From Brevibacillus fluminis (GTDB lineage Bacteria > Bacillota > Bacilli > Brevibacillales > Brevibacillaceae), in assembly GCF_003710825.1 (NCBI RefSeq), contig NZ_RHHQ01000012.1, forward strand, positions 434,001 through 498,000: a stretch of DNA of 64,000 nucleotides, read 5' to 3'. The notes under the pieces are model-generated. The model ran no database searches, was not told the origin of the DNA, and saw only the letters and a program-made list of their open reading frames with translations. Each line of letters begins with the position of its first letter. Within the stretch, counting starts at the first letter, position 1. The position numbers were made by a program, and so were the translations under genes. Positions 16,910 through 26,260 of the stretch are shown here, in pieces.

Positions 16910-18178
16910 ATGAAAAAACGTATGTGGAAAAAAGCGATGCTGGTGCTTTGCAGCCTTGTTTTTTTAGGCAGCGCACCCATTTCACCAGCAAGTGCACAGG
17001 CGAAAACAACCATCATGCTGGACGGCTATCCGCTCAGCTTCCCGATCGAGCCAACCAACATAAAAGGGTACAACATGGTGCCGTTCCGGGCAATCGCAGA
17101 GGCGATCGGCATCACGGTCCAATGGGACGGAGCGACCAGCACCATCACGGCGAGCAAGCAAACGAGCCAAAAAGCGACCACAGTCGTGCTGCAGCTGAAT
17201 AATCCGGTAGCGACGGTGAACGGCGTTCCCGTCCAGCTACCGGTAAGTCCGGTGGAGCAGAAAGGCTACACTCTCGTGCCGCTCAGCTTTTTCAGTCAGC
17301 AGTTCGGGGCCAATGTGAACTGGAACGGCGCCACCAGGACCGTCACCATTGCCTCCCCGCAAGAGGAGCTCTACACCATGGGATTTTATGCGATTTCCTC
17401 CTTTGCAGAGCGAACGCTCATCCCAAGCTTTGATTCGATGGCATTCGGCTGGAGCCGAATCGACGCGGATGGCAATGTGACTGTAAGCGGTAAAGACTTT
17501 TATTGGCCGCAAGCGGCGGGCGACACGACGCCGGAAGGAATTATTGATACAGCCGCTGCCCAGGGGACAGCCCCTTTCCTGATGGTATATGCAGGGGATG
17601 CGGCAGGAGAGCTGACCAAGCTTTTGGAAACGAAAGACCTGCGTGACCGTGCGATCCACAACATCGGCAAGCTTGTGGAGGAAAAACGTTTTACCGGGGT
17701 TGTCCTCGATTTCGAGGGACTGGGGATGAATGACGACAACCCGAAGGTTAAGCAGAAATACAACGAATTCGTAAGTCAGCTTGCTGCTGAACTGCATCCA
17801 CGCGGCATTCAGCTTGCCTTGGCGCTGCATCCGCAAAATGGGGCGTTTAAAGGCTATGATTACGCAACGCTTGGGAAAATCGCCGATCTTATCGTCGTGA
17901 TGGCGTACGCATACGAGAATGAAAAGCAGCCTGAGCCGTTGAACCGAGTCAATGAAGCGATCAAGCTCGCCATCGGCCAAGTGCCGAAAGACAAGCTGCT
18001 GCTCGGGATTTCCATGGGCAGTGAAAATGCGCAGTCCGTCAACAGCAAGATCGGGCTGGCCAAGCGGTATGGTTTAAAAGGAATCGCGCTGTGGCGGCTC
18101 GGTTTGATCGGGCAGCCGGCCATGGCCGAGATGCAAAAAAGCGTTCAATGGAAAGGCGCTGTTCACGTGAACCAATAA
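16910..18178 (+). CDS. Secreted GH18-family protein with two copper-amine-oxidase-type N domains
   Basis: A 422-residue exported protein. Residues 1-31 are a signal peptide (basic start, LVLCSLVFLG core, PASAQA cleavage region). Two tandem stalk domains of the copper amine oxidase N-terminal type follow at about 35-85 and 95-145, each with the GYNMVPFRAIAEAIG / GYTLVPLSFFSQQFG pattern; these usually tether proteins to the wall. Residues about 155-415 are a YaaH-like GH18 domain with GVVLDFEGLG carrying the catalytic glutamate. It probably cleaves peptidoglycan or another N-acetylglucosamine polymer. The ATG follows ACAAGGAGAGGG; the longer frame reaching back into repeat copy A is not used. 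Confidence 0.8.
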   Translation: MKKRMWKKAMLVLCSLVFLGSAPISPASAQAKTTIMLDGYPLSFPIEPTNIKGYNMVPFRAIAEAIGITVQWDGATSTITASKQTSQKATTVVLQLNNPVATVNGVPVQLPVSPVEQKGYTLVPLSFFSQQFGANVNWNGATRTVTIASPQEELYTMGFYAISSFAERTLIPSFDSMAFGWSRIDADGNVTVSGKDFYWPQAAGDTTPEGIIDTAAAQGTAPFLMVYAGDAAGELTKLLETKDLRDRAIHNIGKLVEEKRFTGVVLDFEGLGMNDDNPKVKQKYNEFVSQLAAELHPRGIQLALALHPQNGAFKGYDYATLGKIADLIVVMAYAYENEKQPEPLNRVNEAIKLAIGQVPKDKLLLGISMGSENAQSVNSKIGLAKRYGLKGIALWRLGLIGQPAMAEMQKSVQWKGAVHVNQ

Positions 18179-18195
18179 CTGAAGATCCATGAAGA

Positions 18196-18232
18196 AAGGC
18201 ATGTACTCCACCAGGAATACATGCCTTTTTTT
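18196..18232 (+). terminator. Rho-independent terminator
   Basis: AGGCATGTA and TACATGCCT pair perfectly around a twelve-base loop and are followed by TTTTTTT. The stop of the minus-strand His-rich gene begins just after it, so it may serve both directions. Confidence 0.8.
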
Positions 18233-18234
18233 AC

Positions 18235-18444
18235 TTATTGCATGCCACGGCGGATCGGCTGATGACGCATGTGGTGCTCCATCATTTGCCGGTGATGGTG
18301 CGCCCGCATCCGGTGAAAATGTTCCTGCTCGGCTAAGCTGTGAAAGCGATGACGATTCTGCTCGTGCATCCGCATGGTCCTGAAGTGATGGGCCATTGTC
18401 ATATGATGATGCATACGCTGTCGGTGAAATTCAATAGGATCCAT
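18235..18444 (-). CDS. Small His/Met-rich protein
   Basis: A 69-residue protein starting at an ATG behind GAGGAGG. By count about 17 residues are histidine and about 11 methionine, with many arginines and HHH clusters (RMHHHMTMAHH, RAHHHRQMMEHH). It contains no cysteine. Such composition suits binding of Cu, Ni or Zn, or a spore-coat type protein. No signal peptide or membrane segment. It is a single gene facing the GH18 gene. No named family recognised. Confidence 0.65.
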   Translation of the reverse strand: MDPIEFHRQRMHHHMTMAHHFRTMRMHEQNRHRFHSLAEQEHFHRMRAHHHRQMMEHHMRHQPIRRGMQ

Positions 18445-18555
18445 TAAAGAGCCTCCTCTCGTTATCGTTGCAACTTGTTTATCGTATGAAAATCGGCTGT
18501 GACATGCATAGACAAAGAACACGGAAAAAAACTTTTGTTGAAGAAATGTATTAAT

Positions 18556-18574
18556 CCTACTTGACGGATAGGAA
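18556..18574 (+). promoter_or_regulatory. Possible CymR-like dyad over the tcyP -35 box
   Basis: TCCTA (18556) and TAGGA (18570) form an inverted repeat over TTGACG (18562-18567), the probable -35 of tcyP; the right half reads ATAGGAAT as in sulfur-regulator CymR sites. Only partial agreement, so tentative. Confidence 0.3.
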
Positions 18575-18641
18575 TTATCATATTTAAATAAGGATATACA
18601 AAAGAGAGATCATTACGTTAAGGAAGTGGAGGGGAACTCCG

Positions 18642-20024
18642 GTGGCACCATTGCTCATACTGGTAAATATCATTTTCATGCTCGCCCTTATTGTTGGTTT
18701 GTACGCTTTGCAAAAGAAACATGTGTCGTTCTCTAAGCGTGTGTTCATCGCACTCGGGGCAGGTATCATTTTCGGGCTGGTTCTTCACAGCGCCTACGGC
18801 AAGTCCGATGCGCTGAAAACGTCCATTGACTGGTTCAACATCGTCGGCAACGGCTATGTCAAACTGTTGCAAATGGTCGTCATGCCGCTCGTCTTCGTAT
18901 CTATCGTTTCGGCTTTCACCAAAATGAAGCTGACACAAAACATCGGGAAAATCAGTACGCTGGTTATCGCTCTGTTGGTTGGAACCACCGCTGTCTCGGC
19001 AGCAGTCGGGATCACAAGCGCGTATACATTCAATTTGCAGGCAGGCCAAATCACGCAAGGCGATACGGAAACCGCCCGCGCTGATGCGCTAGTCAAGAAA
19101 ATGGAAGGTATTCAAGACATGACCTTCCCGCAAAAAGTCGTCGAACTGCTACCGGCAAATCCATTCCAGGATTTTACGGGTGAACGTGCGACATCGACCA
19201 TCGCGGTCGTCATTTTTGCCGGATTCATCGGTTTGGCTTATTTGGGCGTAAAACGTAAAAACGCGGAGCAAGCCGCGCTGTTCGCCAGCATGATCGATTC
19301 CTTGTACGCGATCGTTATGCGTGTGGTTACGATTATCCTGCGTCTGACGCCATATGGTATTTTGGCGATCATGACGCGTGTTGCGGCAACAAGCGATTAC
19401 AATGCGATCTGGAACCTCGGCAAGTTCGTCATCGCTTCTTATGTGGCATTGATCGTCGTTTTCATTATTCATCTGCTGTTGCTGACACTCGCAGGACTTA
19501 ATCCTGTCACCTATGTGAAAAAGTCGCTTCCTGTTCTCACATTTGCGTTCACATCGCGTACGAGCGCAGGGGCCTTGCCGCTCAATGTCAAAACGCAAAA
19601 GTCTCTTGGTGTTCCTGAAGGGATTGCCAACTTCGCCGGATCGCTTGGTCTGTCGATTGGCCAAAATGGTTGCGCAGGTGTATATCCTGCGATGCTCGCC
19701 ATCATGATCGCGCCGACTGCAGGGATTGATCCGTTTACACCGACCTTCATCTTGACCGTAATCGCGGTTGTTGCCATCAGCTCCTTCGGGGTCGCTGGTG
19801 TCGGCGGTGGAGCAACATTCGCAGCTCTCCTGGTGCTTTCCACTTTGAATCTGCCTGTAGGCTTGGCAGGTCTGTTGATCTCGGTTGAACCGCTGATCGA
19901 TATGGGCCGCACTGCCTTGAACGTCAGCGGAAGCATGACGACGGGTATTCTCACCAGCAAAGCGACAAAAGAGCTGGATACGGCAGCATTCCATGAAAAC
20001 AATGAGCAGGCTGTGGAAGCGTAA
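18642..20024 (+). CDS. tcyP: L-cystine symporter, DAACS family
   Basis: A 460-residue sodium/proton:dicarboxylate-type symporter with about eight to ten membrane helices and two re-entrant loops. VVMPLVFVSIVSAFTKM, TSRTSAGALPLNVKT, GLSIGQNGCAGVYPAMLAIM and VGGGATFAALLVLS follow TcyP (YhcL) of Bacillus, which imports cystine, and length matches. GTG start at 18642 with GGAGGGGAA before it. It stands alone, with a terminator downstream; sulfur control by CymR is plausible from the upstream dyad. Confidence 0.85.
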   Translation: MAPLLILVNIIFMLALIVGLYALQKKHVSFSKRVFIALGAGIIFGLVLHSAYGKSDALKTSIDWFNIVGNGYVKLLQMVVMPLVFVSIVSAFTKMKLTQNIGKISTLVIALLVGTTAVSAAVGITSAYTFNLQAGQITQGDTETARADALVKKMEGIQDMTFPQKVVELLPANPFQDFTGERATSTIAVVIFAGFIGLAYLGVKRKNAEQAALFASMIDSLYAIVMRVVTIILRLTPYGILAIMTRVAATSDYNAIWNLGKFVIASYVALIVVFIIHLLLLTLAGLNPVTYVKKSLPVLTFAFTSRTSAGALPLNVKTQKSLGVPEGIANFAGSLGLSIGQNGCAGVYPAMLAIMIAPTAGIDPFTPTFILTVIAVVAISSFGVAGVGGGATFAALLVLSTLNLPVGLAGLLISVEPLIDMGRTALNVSGSMTTGILTSKATKELDTAAFHENNEQAVEA

Positions 20025-20064
20025 GCGACCATACGCCCAGCGTAATAACGAAACAGGCAAAAAC

Positions 20065-20107
20065 AAAATCCCAGCCGTCTGTGCATGCAGGCAGGCTGGG
20101 ATTTTTT
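20065..20107 (+). terminator. Rho-independent terminator of tcyP
   Basis: AAAATCCCAGCC (20065) pairs with GGCTGGGATTTT (20094) around a loop that itself contains a small hairpin, with a run of T after it. Confidence 0.85.
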
Positions 20108-20303
20108 TGTACAGATAAGAATATATAAAATTCTTATCCAGTATAAGCGCAACCCCGGCTCCGCCAAAAAGCATGGCATAGCCAGGTTTTCTAATGACAA
20201 CATTTAAGAAATTTTTTCGATTTGCATAAGGGGTGCGTAAGATCTGGTGGCTACCATGGTGAAAGAAATTCGGTACGGCATATCGTGAGGGGGGAAATAT
20301 GGG

Positions 20304-20948
20304 ATGGAACGAAAAAAAGGGACCATCGGCAAAATTTTACTCATTGCAGTGATTGTGATCGTCGGGCTGGTTGCCGCTGCACCTTATGCGACGCTCGATC
20401 CGGCACTGAGCAGGATCAAGCTGGACCCAGGGTATCCGCTGCATTACCCGCTGCTAGTGATTCACATTTTTACTGCACTGATCGCGCTGTTGACAGGGCC
20501 GTTTCAATTTTCGGAGAGATTGCGCCAGACCCGGATGTCGCTGCACCGGCTTTTGGGCAAAGTGTATTTGGCTACTATCTTGATCAGCAGCGTAACGGGG
20601 CTTGCCGTTGCTTTTCACGATGCGAGCTTCACCAAGCAGATGGCGTTCGTCACATTGTCAGCGCTATGGTTGCTGACGGCGTGGCGCGGCTACCAGACGA
20701 TCCGAAAGGGGGATGTGGCAGGGCATCGCGTCTGGATGATGCGCAGCTACGGAATCACGCTTGTGGCGGTTACTGCGCGGCTTGTTGTGCCCGTGTGCAT
20801 CCTGTTCTACTTGGCGGCGAAAGGACTGCCGGGAACCGATGGGATTGCCCAGATGATCGATGCCATTCTGCAGGTCAACATCTGGCTGGGGATCATTTTG
20901 AATATGGTTATCCTGGAGTGGAGCCTGATTCGAAAAGCAAACCGATAG
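20304..20948 (+). CDS. DUF2306-type membrane protein
   Basis: A 214-residue protein with about six membrane helices. The pattern HIFTALIALLTGPFQF, SLHRLLGKVYL and GHRVWMMRSYGITL with conserved histidines and arginines fits the DUF2306 family, whose histidines resemble haem-ligating sites. Start ATG 20304 lies behind GAGGGGGGAAAT. It is just before a MarR promoter and has no terminator of its own; it may share regulation but no function can be assigned. Confidence 0.7.
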   Translation: MERKKGTIGKILLIAVIVIVGLVAAAPYATLDPALSRIKLDPGYPLHYPLLVIHIFTALIALLTGPFQFSERLRQTRMSLHRLLGKVYLATILISSVTGLAVAFHDASFTKQMAFVTLSALWLLTAWRGYQTIRKGDVAGHRVWMMRSYGITLVAVTARLVVPVCILFYLAAKGLPGTDGIAQMIDAILQVNIWLGIILNMVILEWSLIRKANR

Positions 20949-20960
20949 GATAAAAAACGA

Positions 20961-21037
20961 TTGACACCAGCGTGATCACCTCCATATAATTAGTTTGCTT
21001 AAATAATTGTATTACAAATTAGTTGCAAACCTAATTA
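20961..21037 (+). promoter_or_regulatory. MarR-operon promoter with extended dyad operator
   Basis: TTGACA (20961-20966) and TATAAT (20985-20990) are separated by 18 bases. Starting inside the -10 box, TAATTAGTTTGC (20987-20998) is mirrored by GCAAACCTAATTA (21025-21037), separated by 26 bases. MarR proteins bind such dyads at their own promoters, so autorepression is likely. Confidence 0.65.
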
Positions 21038-21056
21038 TGTAGTTGAGGTGGAAAAC

Positions 21057-21548
21057 ATGTCTTTGGATCATCATCCAACAGCACAAAAGCTGCTGCAATC
21101 TCTCATGCAATTCCGTAAAGCATCATGGCAATTGCGCTCGATCGAAGGATGCAAGCCGAGCGAGATCAGGGTGCTTTTTTGTATTCACAAAAATATTTCC
21201 CCGGAAAATCCGGTCATGAAAGTTTCGGACATCAGCAAGCGTCTGCAGGTGACTTCACCGACGATCACCCAGCTGATCAAAAGTCTTGAAGCGGATGGGC
21301 TAGTCGAACGTAACATCGATCCAGCCGATCGGCGTGCCGTCGGTATCAAGCTGACGGAATTCGGGGAGGCGGTCACGAAAAAAGCGAAAGACGCGCTTCA
21401 CACCCGAATGAACGGCCTGATCGAGTATCTGGGGGAAGAGGATAGCAACCGTTTGTCTGAGCTGTTGCAAAAAGCATCGGGCTATTTTCAACAGCGCGAG
21501 GCGGGGATTGATCACGTACGGATACAAGGAGGTGAGGAAGACGTATGA
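21057..21548 (+). CDS. MarR-family transcriptional regulator
   Basis: A 163-residue winged-helix regulator. The helix-turn-helix ISKRLQVTSPTITQLIKSLEADGLVER and the wing DPADRRAVGIKLTEFG are classical MarR. ATG 21057 follows TGAGGTGG; GTG 21048 is a weaker alternative. Its stop overlaps the start of the first ABC gene by four bases (ATGA), so the three genes form one operon and the regulator most likely controls the exporter in response to a drug or lipophilic ligand. Confidence 0.85.
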   Translation: MSLDHHPTAQKLLQSLMQFRKASWQLRSIEGCKPSEIRVLFCIHKNISPENPVMKVSDISKRLQVTSPTITQLIKSLEADGLVERNIDPADRRAVGIKLTEFGEAVTKKAKDALHTRMNGLIEYLGEEDSNRLSELLQKASGYFQQREAGIDHVRIQGGEEDV

Positions 21549-23272
21549 TCAAACTTTTTCGTTTGCTCCAGCCATACCGATTGCAGGTGGCTGTGATCTT
21601 GCTGCTGATTTTTTTGCAATCATTCGCCGAATTGTTTTTGCCGACCTTGATGTCTGACATCGTTGACATCGGCGTGGTGAAAGGGGATATTCCATACATC
21701 CTCAAAATCGGCGCCTTCATGCTGCTGGTCGCGGCAGCGGGTGCACTCTGTTCGGTTGGCGCAAGCTTTTTGTCAGCCAAGTCTACAGCTGGGTTCGGCA
21801 AAATTTTGCGCAGCAAGGTGTTTTCGCGCGTGGAAAGCTTTTCACTGCATGAAGTGGATAAAATCGGCACGGCTTCGCTGATCACGCGTACGACCAACGA
21901 CATCACACAGGTGCAGCAAGTGCTGACGATGATGCTGCGCATGATGGTCATGGCGCCGATGATGTGTATCGGCGGCATCGTCATGGCCGTCACCAAAGAC
22001 GCCAAGCTGTCTCTCGTCTTTGTCGTGGTCATTCCAATATTGGTCGGAGCGATTTTTTTGGTGGTCCGTAAAGGAATTCCGCTGTTTAGGATTATGCAGG
22101 GCAAGCTGGACAAATTGAATCTAGTCGTGCGCGAAGGGCTGATCGGGATTCGGGTGATCCGCTCCTTCAACCGGCTGGACTATGAGAAAAAACGCTTCAC
22201 GGAAGCTAACAGCGGCGTGACGGATACGGCAATCAAAGTCAACAAAATCATGGCTGCCCTGATGCCGACGATGATGCTGGTCATGAACGTCTCGATCATT
22301 GCGATCGTCTGGTTCGGTGCAATCCGCATCGATAACGGGCACATGCAGGTGGGCGATCTGATGGCCTTCATCCAGTACGCGATGCAAATCTTGTTTTCGC
22401 TGATCATGGTGTCGATGATGTTCGTGATGATCCCGCGCGCGCAGGCATCTGCCGTACGGATCAACGAGGTACTCGAGATGGAGCCGGACATTACGGATTC
22501 TGCAGATGTGAAGGAAGTGGGGCGCTCCCATGGCCTCATCGAGTTCAAGGATGTTGTTTTCAACTATCCGGGCGCTGAAAAGCCGGCGTTGTCCGGCATC
22601 TCCTTTACCGCGAAGCCAGGAGAAGTAACGGCGATCATCGGCGGGACCGGTTCAGGCAAAACGACGTTGATCAGCCTGATTCCGCGCTTCTATGATATCG
22701 ACAGCGGCAGCTTGCTGGTGGATGGCGTCGATGTGCGCGAGATGGCACAAGACGCGCTGCGCCAAAAAATCGGCTTCGTGTCGCAAAAAGCGGTTCTGTT
22801 CACCGGAACGATCGCCGATAACATCCGCTATGGTAAAAAGGCAGCGACAGACGAAGAGGTGTGGCATGCCGCCAGCATCGCGCAGGCAAGCGGGTTCATC
22901 GCGGAGATGAAGGACGGCTACGATTCAATGATCGCGCAGGGTGGGACCAACTTGTCCGGCGGGCAAAAGCAGCGTCTGTCGATTGCGCGCGCCTTGGTCA
23001 GAAAAGCGGACGTCTATGTCTTTGACGACAGCTTCTCTGCGCTCGATTTCAAGACGGACGCCTTGTTGCGTCGGGCGCTGCGTACGGAGACGGCGGATTC
23101 GACCGTCATGATCGTGGCCCAGCGCGTTAGTACGGTAATGGATGCCGATCAAATCATTGTGCTTGATGAAGGGAAGATCGCAGGCATCGGCACGCACAAA
23201 GAGCTGATGTCCAGCTGTGAGGTTTATCAGGAAATCGTCTCTTCACAGCTTTCGGAGGAGGAGATCGCATGA
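21545..23272 (+). CDS. Heterodimeric ABC exporter subunit with degenerate Walker B (BmrC/YheI-like)
   Basis: A 575-residue half-transporter: six membrane helices (1-310) then an ATPase domain with Walker A GGTGSGKTT, signature LSGGQKQR and Walker B VYVFDDSFSALD. The residue after the Walker B aspartate is Asp instead of the catalytic Glu, the mark of the inactive-site partner in heterodimeric multidrug exporters such as BmrCD and LmrCD. Translationally coupled to the MarR gene before it and the partner subunit after it. Confidence 0.85.
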   Translation: MIKLFRLLQPYRLQVAVILLLIFLQSFAELFLPTLMSDIVDIGVVKGDIPYILKIGAFMLLVAAAGALCSVGASFLSAKSTAGFGKILRSKVFSRVESFSLHEVDKIGTASLITRTTNDITQVQQVLTMMLRMMVMAPMMCIGGIVMAVTKDAKLSLVFVVVIPILVGAIFLVVRKGIPLFRIMQGKLDKLNLVVREGLIGIRVIRSFNRLDYEKKRFTEANSGVTDTAIKVNKIMAALMPTMMLVMNVSIIAIVWFGAIRIDNGHMQVGDLMAFIQYAMQILFSLIMVSMMFVMIPRAQASAVRINEVLEMEPDITDSADVKEVGRSHGLIEFKDVVFNYPGAEKPALSGISFTAKPGEVTAIIGGTGSGKTTLISLIPRFYDIDSGSLLVDGVDVREMAQDALRQKIGFVSQKAVLFTGTIADNIRYGKKAATDEEVWHAASIAQASGFIAEMKDGYDSMIAQGGTNLSGGQKQRLSIARALVRKADVYVFDDSFSALDFKTDALLRRALRTETADSTVMIVAQRVSTVMDADQIIVLDEGKIAGIGTHKELMSSCEVYQEIVSSQLSEEEIA

Positions 23273-25158
23273 GTGGACCACAACGAAATCAAGGGATGGG
23301 CTTTGGCCCGCCAGGCAGAGGTCCGGGCGGCGGTCCGATGGCGATGTCCATGCCGGTGCAAAAAGCCCGTGACTTCAAAGGTACCTTAAAGCGTCTCAGC
23401 CGCTACCTGAAGCCGCGCAAATATCAGTTGGCCGCTGTGCTCTTTACAGCGATCCTCAGCACCGTATTTAGTATCGTCAGCCCCAAAATTATGGGAACAG
23501 CGACGACCCGGTTGTTCGACGGGATCATGGACAAAGTCAACGGCGTGCCGGGTGCACATATCGATTACGACTATATCGGACAAATCATTTTGATCCTCGG
23601 CGGATTGTATGTCGCGAGCGCGCTGTTCGGCTATTTGCAGCAATATTTGATGGCGGGCGTTGCCCAGAAAACGGTATACGACTTGCGCAACGAAGTGAAC
23701 GACAAGCTGTTCCGGCTGCCGCTTTCGTTTTTTGACGCACGGCCGCACGGAGAAATATTGAGCCGTGTCGTCAACGATGTGGATAACATCAGCAATACGC
23801 TGCAGCAAAGCTTGACGCAGCTGATTACCTCGATTGTCACAATCCTTGGCGTCATCATCATGATGCTGACGATCAGTCCGCTGATGACGCTGATTCTGGT
23901 GATCACTCTGCCGGCTAGCTTCATGGTGACAAAAGCGATCGCCAAACGGTCGCAAGGATATTTCGTCGGCCAACAAAAATCGCTGGGCGAGCTAAACGGC
24001 CATGTGGAGGAAATGTACACCGGCCACCGCATCGTCAAAGCGTTCGGCCATGAGAAGGAATCGATCGAGACTTTCAATAAAATCAACGACAAGCTGTATG
24101 ATTCCGGCTGGCGTGCCCAGTTCATTTCCGGGATTATCATGCCGCTCATGTCGTTGATCAACAATATCGGCTATGTTCTGGTTTGCGTCGTTGGTGGCGT
24201 GCTCGTCACGCAAAACGCGATCAAGATCGGGGACATCCAGGCGTTTATCCAGTATGCGCGCCAATTTTCCATGCCGATCACGCAGACAGCCAACATCGCC
24301 AACATCATCCAGTCGACGATCGCATCCGCAGAGCGGGTGTTCGAGCTATTGGATGAACTGGAAGAAGTGGCCGAGGCGGATGTGCCTGTGACTGTTGAAG
24401 CGCCGCGTGGAGACGTGCGTTTCCACGATGTCACCTTTGGCTACAAAGCAGGCGAGCCGTTGATTGAAGGGATGAACATCGACGTCAAACAAGGGCAAAC
24501 CATCGCCATCGTCGGACCAACCGGGGCGGGAAAAACCACGTTGATCAACCTGCTGATGCGTTTCTACGAGCTAAACGACGGCAAGATCACCATCGATGGT
24601 ATGGATATCTCCGAGATGAAACGCGGGGAGCTGCGAAGCTTGTTCGGGATGGTGCTGCAGGAGACGTGGCTGTTTAACGGAACGATCCGGGAAAACATCG
24701 CGTACGGACGAGCGGGCGCAACCGATGAAGAGGTCGTGCAAGCCGCTAAAGCCGCACACGCGGACCACTTCATCCGCACGCTGCCGGATGGCTATGAGAC
24801 GATCCTCAATGAGGAAGCCTCCAACATTTCGCAAGGCCAAAAACAGCTGCTCACCATCGCGCGCGCTATTTTGGCGGACCCCGCGATCCTCATTCTCGAT
24901 GAGGCGACAAGCAGCGTCGACACCCGCACAGAAGTAGCGATCCAAAAAGCGATGAACAGCTTGATGAAAGGCAGAACCAGCTTCGTCATCGCCCACCGCC
25001 TCTCCACCATCCGCGACGCCGACCTGATCCTCGTCATGAACAAAGGCAGCGTCATCGAAAAAGGCAACCACGAAGAGCTGCTCGCCAAAGACGGCTTCTA
25101 CGCCGACCTGTACAACAGCCAATTCGCAGCCGCCAACCGGGAAAAGGAAGTCGTGTAA
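23269..25158 (+). CDS. Heterodimeric ABC exporter subunit with canonical Walker B (BmrD/YheH-like)
   Basis: A 629-residue half-transporter with a Gly/Pro/Met-rich N-terminal tail of about 35 residues, six membrane helices, Walker A GPTGAGKTT, signature ISQGQKQLL and Walker B ILILDEATSSVD with the catalytic Glu. The signature is altered (ISQGQ instead of LSGGQ), so it completes the degenerate site formed with the partner, while the partner's LSGGQ completes the active one. The start overlaps the previous stop by four bases. Likely drug or lipid export. Confidence 0.85.
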   Translation: MSGPQRNQGMGFGPPGRGPGGGPMAMSMPVQKARDFKGTLKRLSRYLKPRKYQLAAVLFTAILSTVFSIVSPKIMGTATTRLFDGIMDKVNGVPGAHIDYDYIGQIILILGGLYVASALFGYLQQYLMAGVAQKTVYDLRNEVNDKLFRLPLSFFDARPHGEILSRVVNDVDNISNTLQQSLTQLITSIVTILGVIIMMLTISPLMTLILVITLPASFMVTKAIAKRSQGYFVGQQKSLGELNGHVEEMYTGHRIVKAFGHEKESIETFNKINDKLYDSGWRAQFISGIIMPLMSLINNIGYVLVCVVGGVLVTQNAIKIGDIQAFIQYARQFSMPITQTANIANIIQSTIASAERVFELLDELEEVAEADVPVTVEAPRGDVRFHDVTFGYKAGEPLIEGMNIDVKQGQTIAIVGPTGAGKTTLINLLMRFYELNDGKITIDGMDISEMKRGELRSLFGMVLQETWLFNGTIRENIAYGRAGATDEEVVQAAKAAHADHFIRTLPDGYETILNEEASNISQGQKQLLTIARAILADPAILILDEATSSVDTRTEVAIQKAMNSLMKGRTSFVIAHRLSTIRDADLILVMNKGSVIEKGNHEELLAKDGFYADLYNSQFAAANREKEVV

Positions 25159-25179
25159 TTGCAACAAAAGTGTAGAAAA

Positions 25180-25230
25180 AAAGAGGTCGAGCAGCAAATG
25201 GGGTCAGTCCGCTGCTCACCTCTTTTTTTC
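25180..25230 (+). terminator. Rho-independent terminator of the ABC exporter operon
   Basis: AGAGGT and GAGCAGC (25182-25194) pair with GCTGCTC and ACCTCT (25211-25223), followed by TTTTTTT. Confidence 0.85.
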
Positions 25231-25335
25231 ATGTTCCTTGACTTTTGCAAAAACTTGCATTACTCTTTCAAATATTGATGACTATTCACATCGGAATTAT
25301 ATGGTTTTATTTCTTAAAACATGAGGTGAGCACAC

Positions 25336-26103
<768 letters not shown>

Positions 26104-26114
26104 ATACAGCTGTT

Positions 26115-26152
26115 GGAAAAACCGATTTACGAGGCGTAGATCGGTTTTTCTT
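26115..26152 (+). terminator. Bidirectional terminator
   Basis: GAAAAACCGAT (26116) pairs with ATCGGTTTTTC (26140); A/T runs on both sides allow use by the ATPase gene and the opposing LysR gene. Confidence 0.8.
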
Positions 26153-26160
26153 CTCGTGTA

Positions 26161-26192
26161 AGAATTTATAAGAGCTCGCGCTTATAAATTCT
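26161..26192. repeat. Perfect 12-bp inverted repeat
   Basis: AGAATTTATAAG (26161-26172) and CTTATAAATTCT (26181-26192) are exact complements around an eight-base loop. There is no T tract on either side, so it is not a standard terminator. It lies between convergent genes; role unknown. Confidence 0.6.
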
Positions 26193-26260
26193 GGAGCGCT
26201 AGAAAAGCTCACCTAAAAGAAGAACCAGCTTCTTGAACGGACTTCGATTAGAAGTTTTTC

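Noticed and set aside
18643-18657. TGGCACC...TTGCT near the tcyP start as a sigma-54 promoter
   Set aside because: Only two bases separate the boxes instead of four, and it lies inside the coding start.
20172-20190. TGGCATAGCCAGG as a sigma-54 promoter
   Set aside because: The -24 half fits but no TTGC follows at the right distance.
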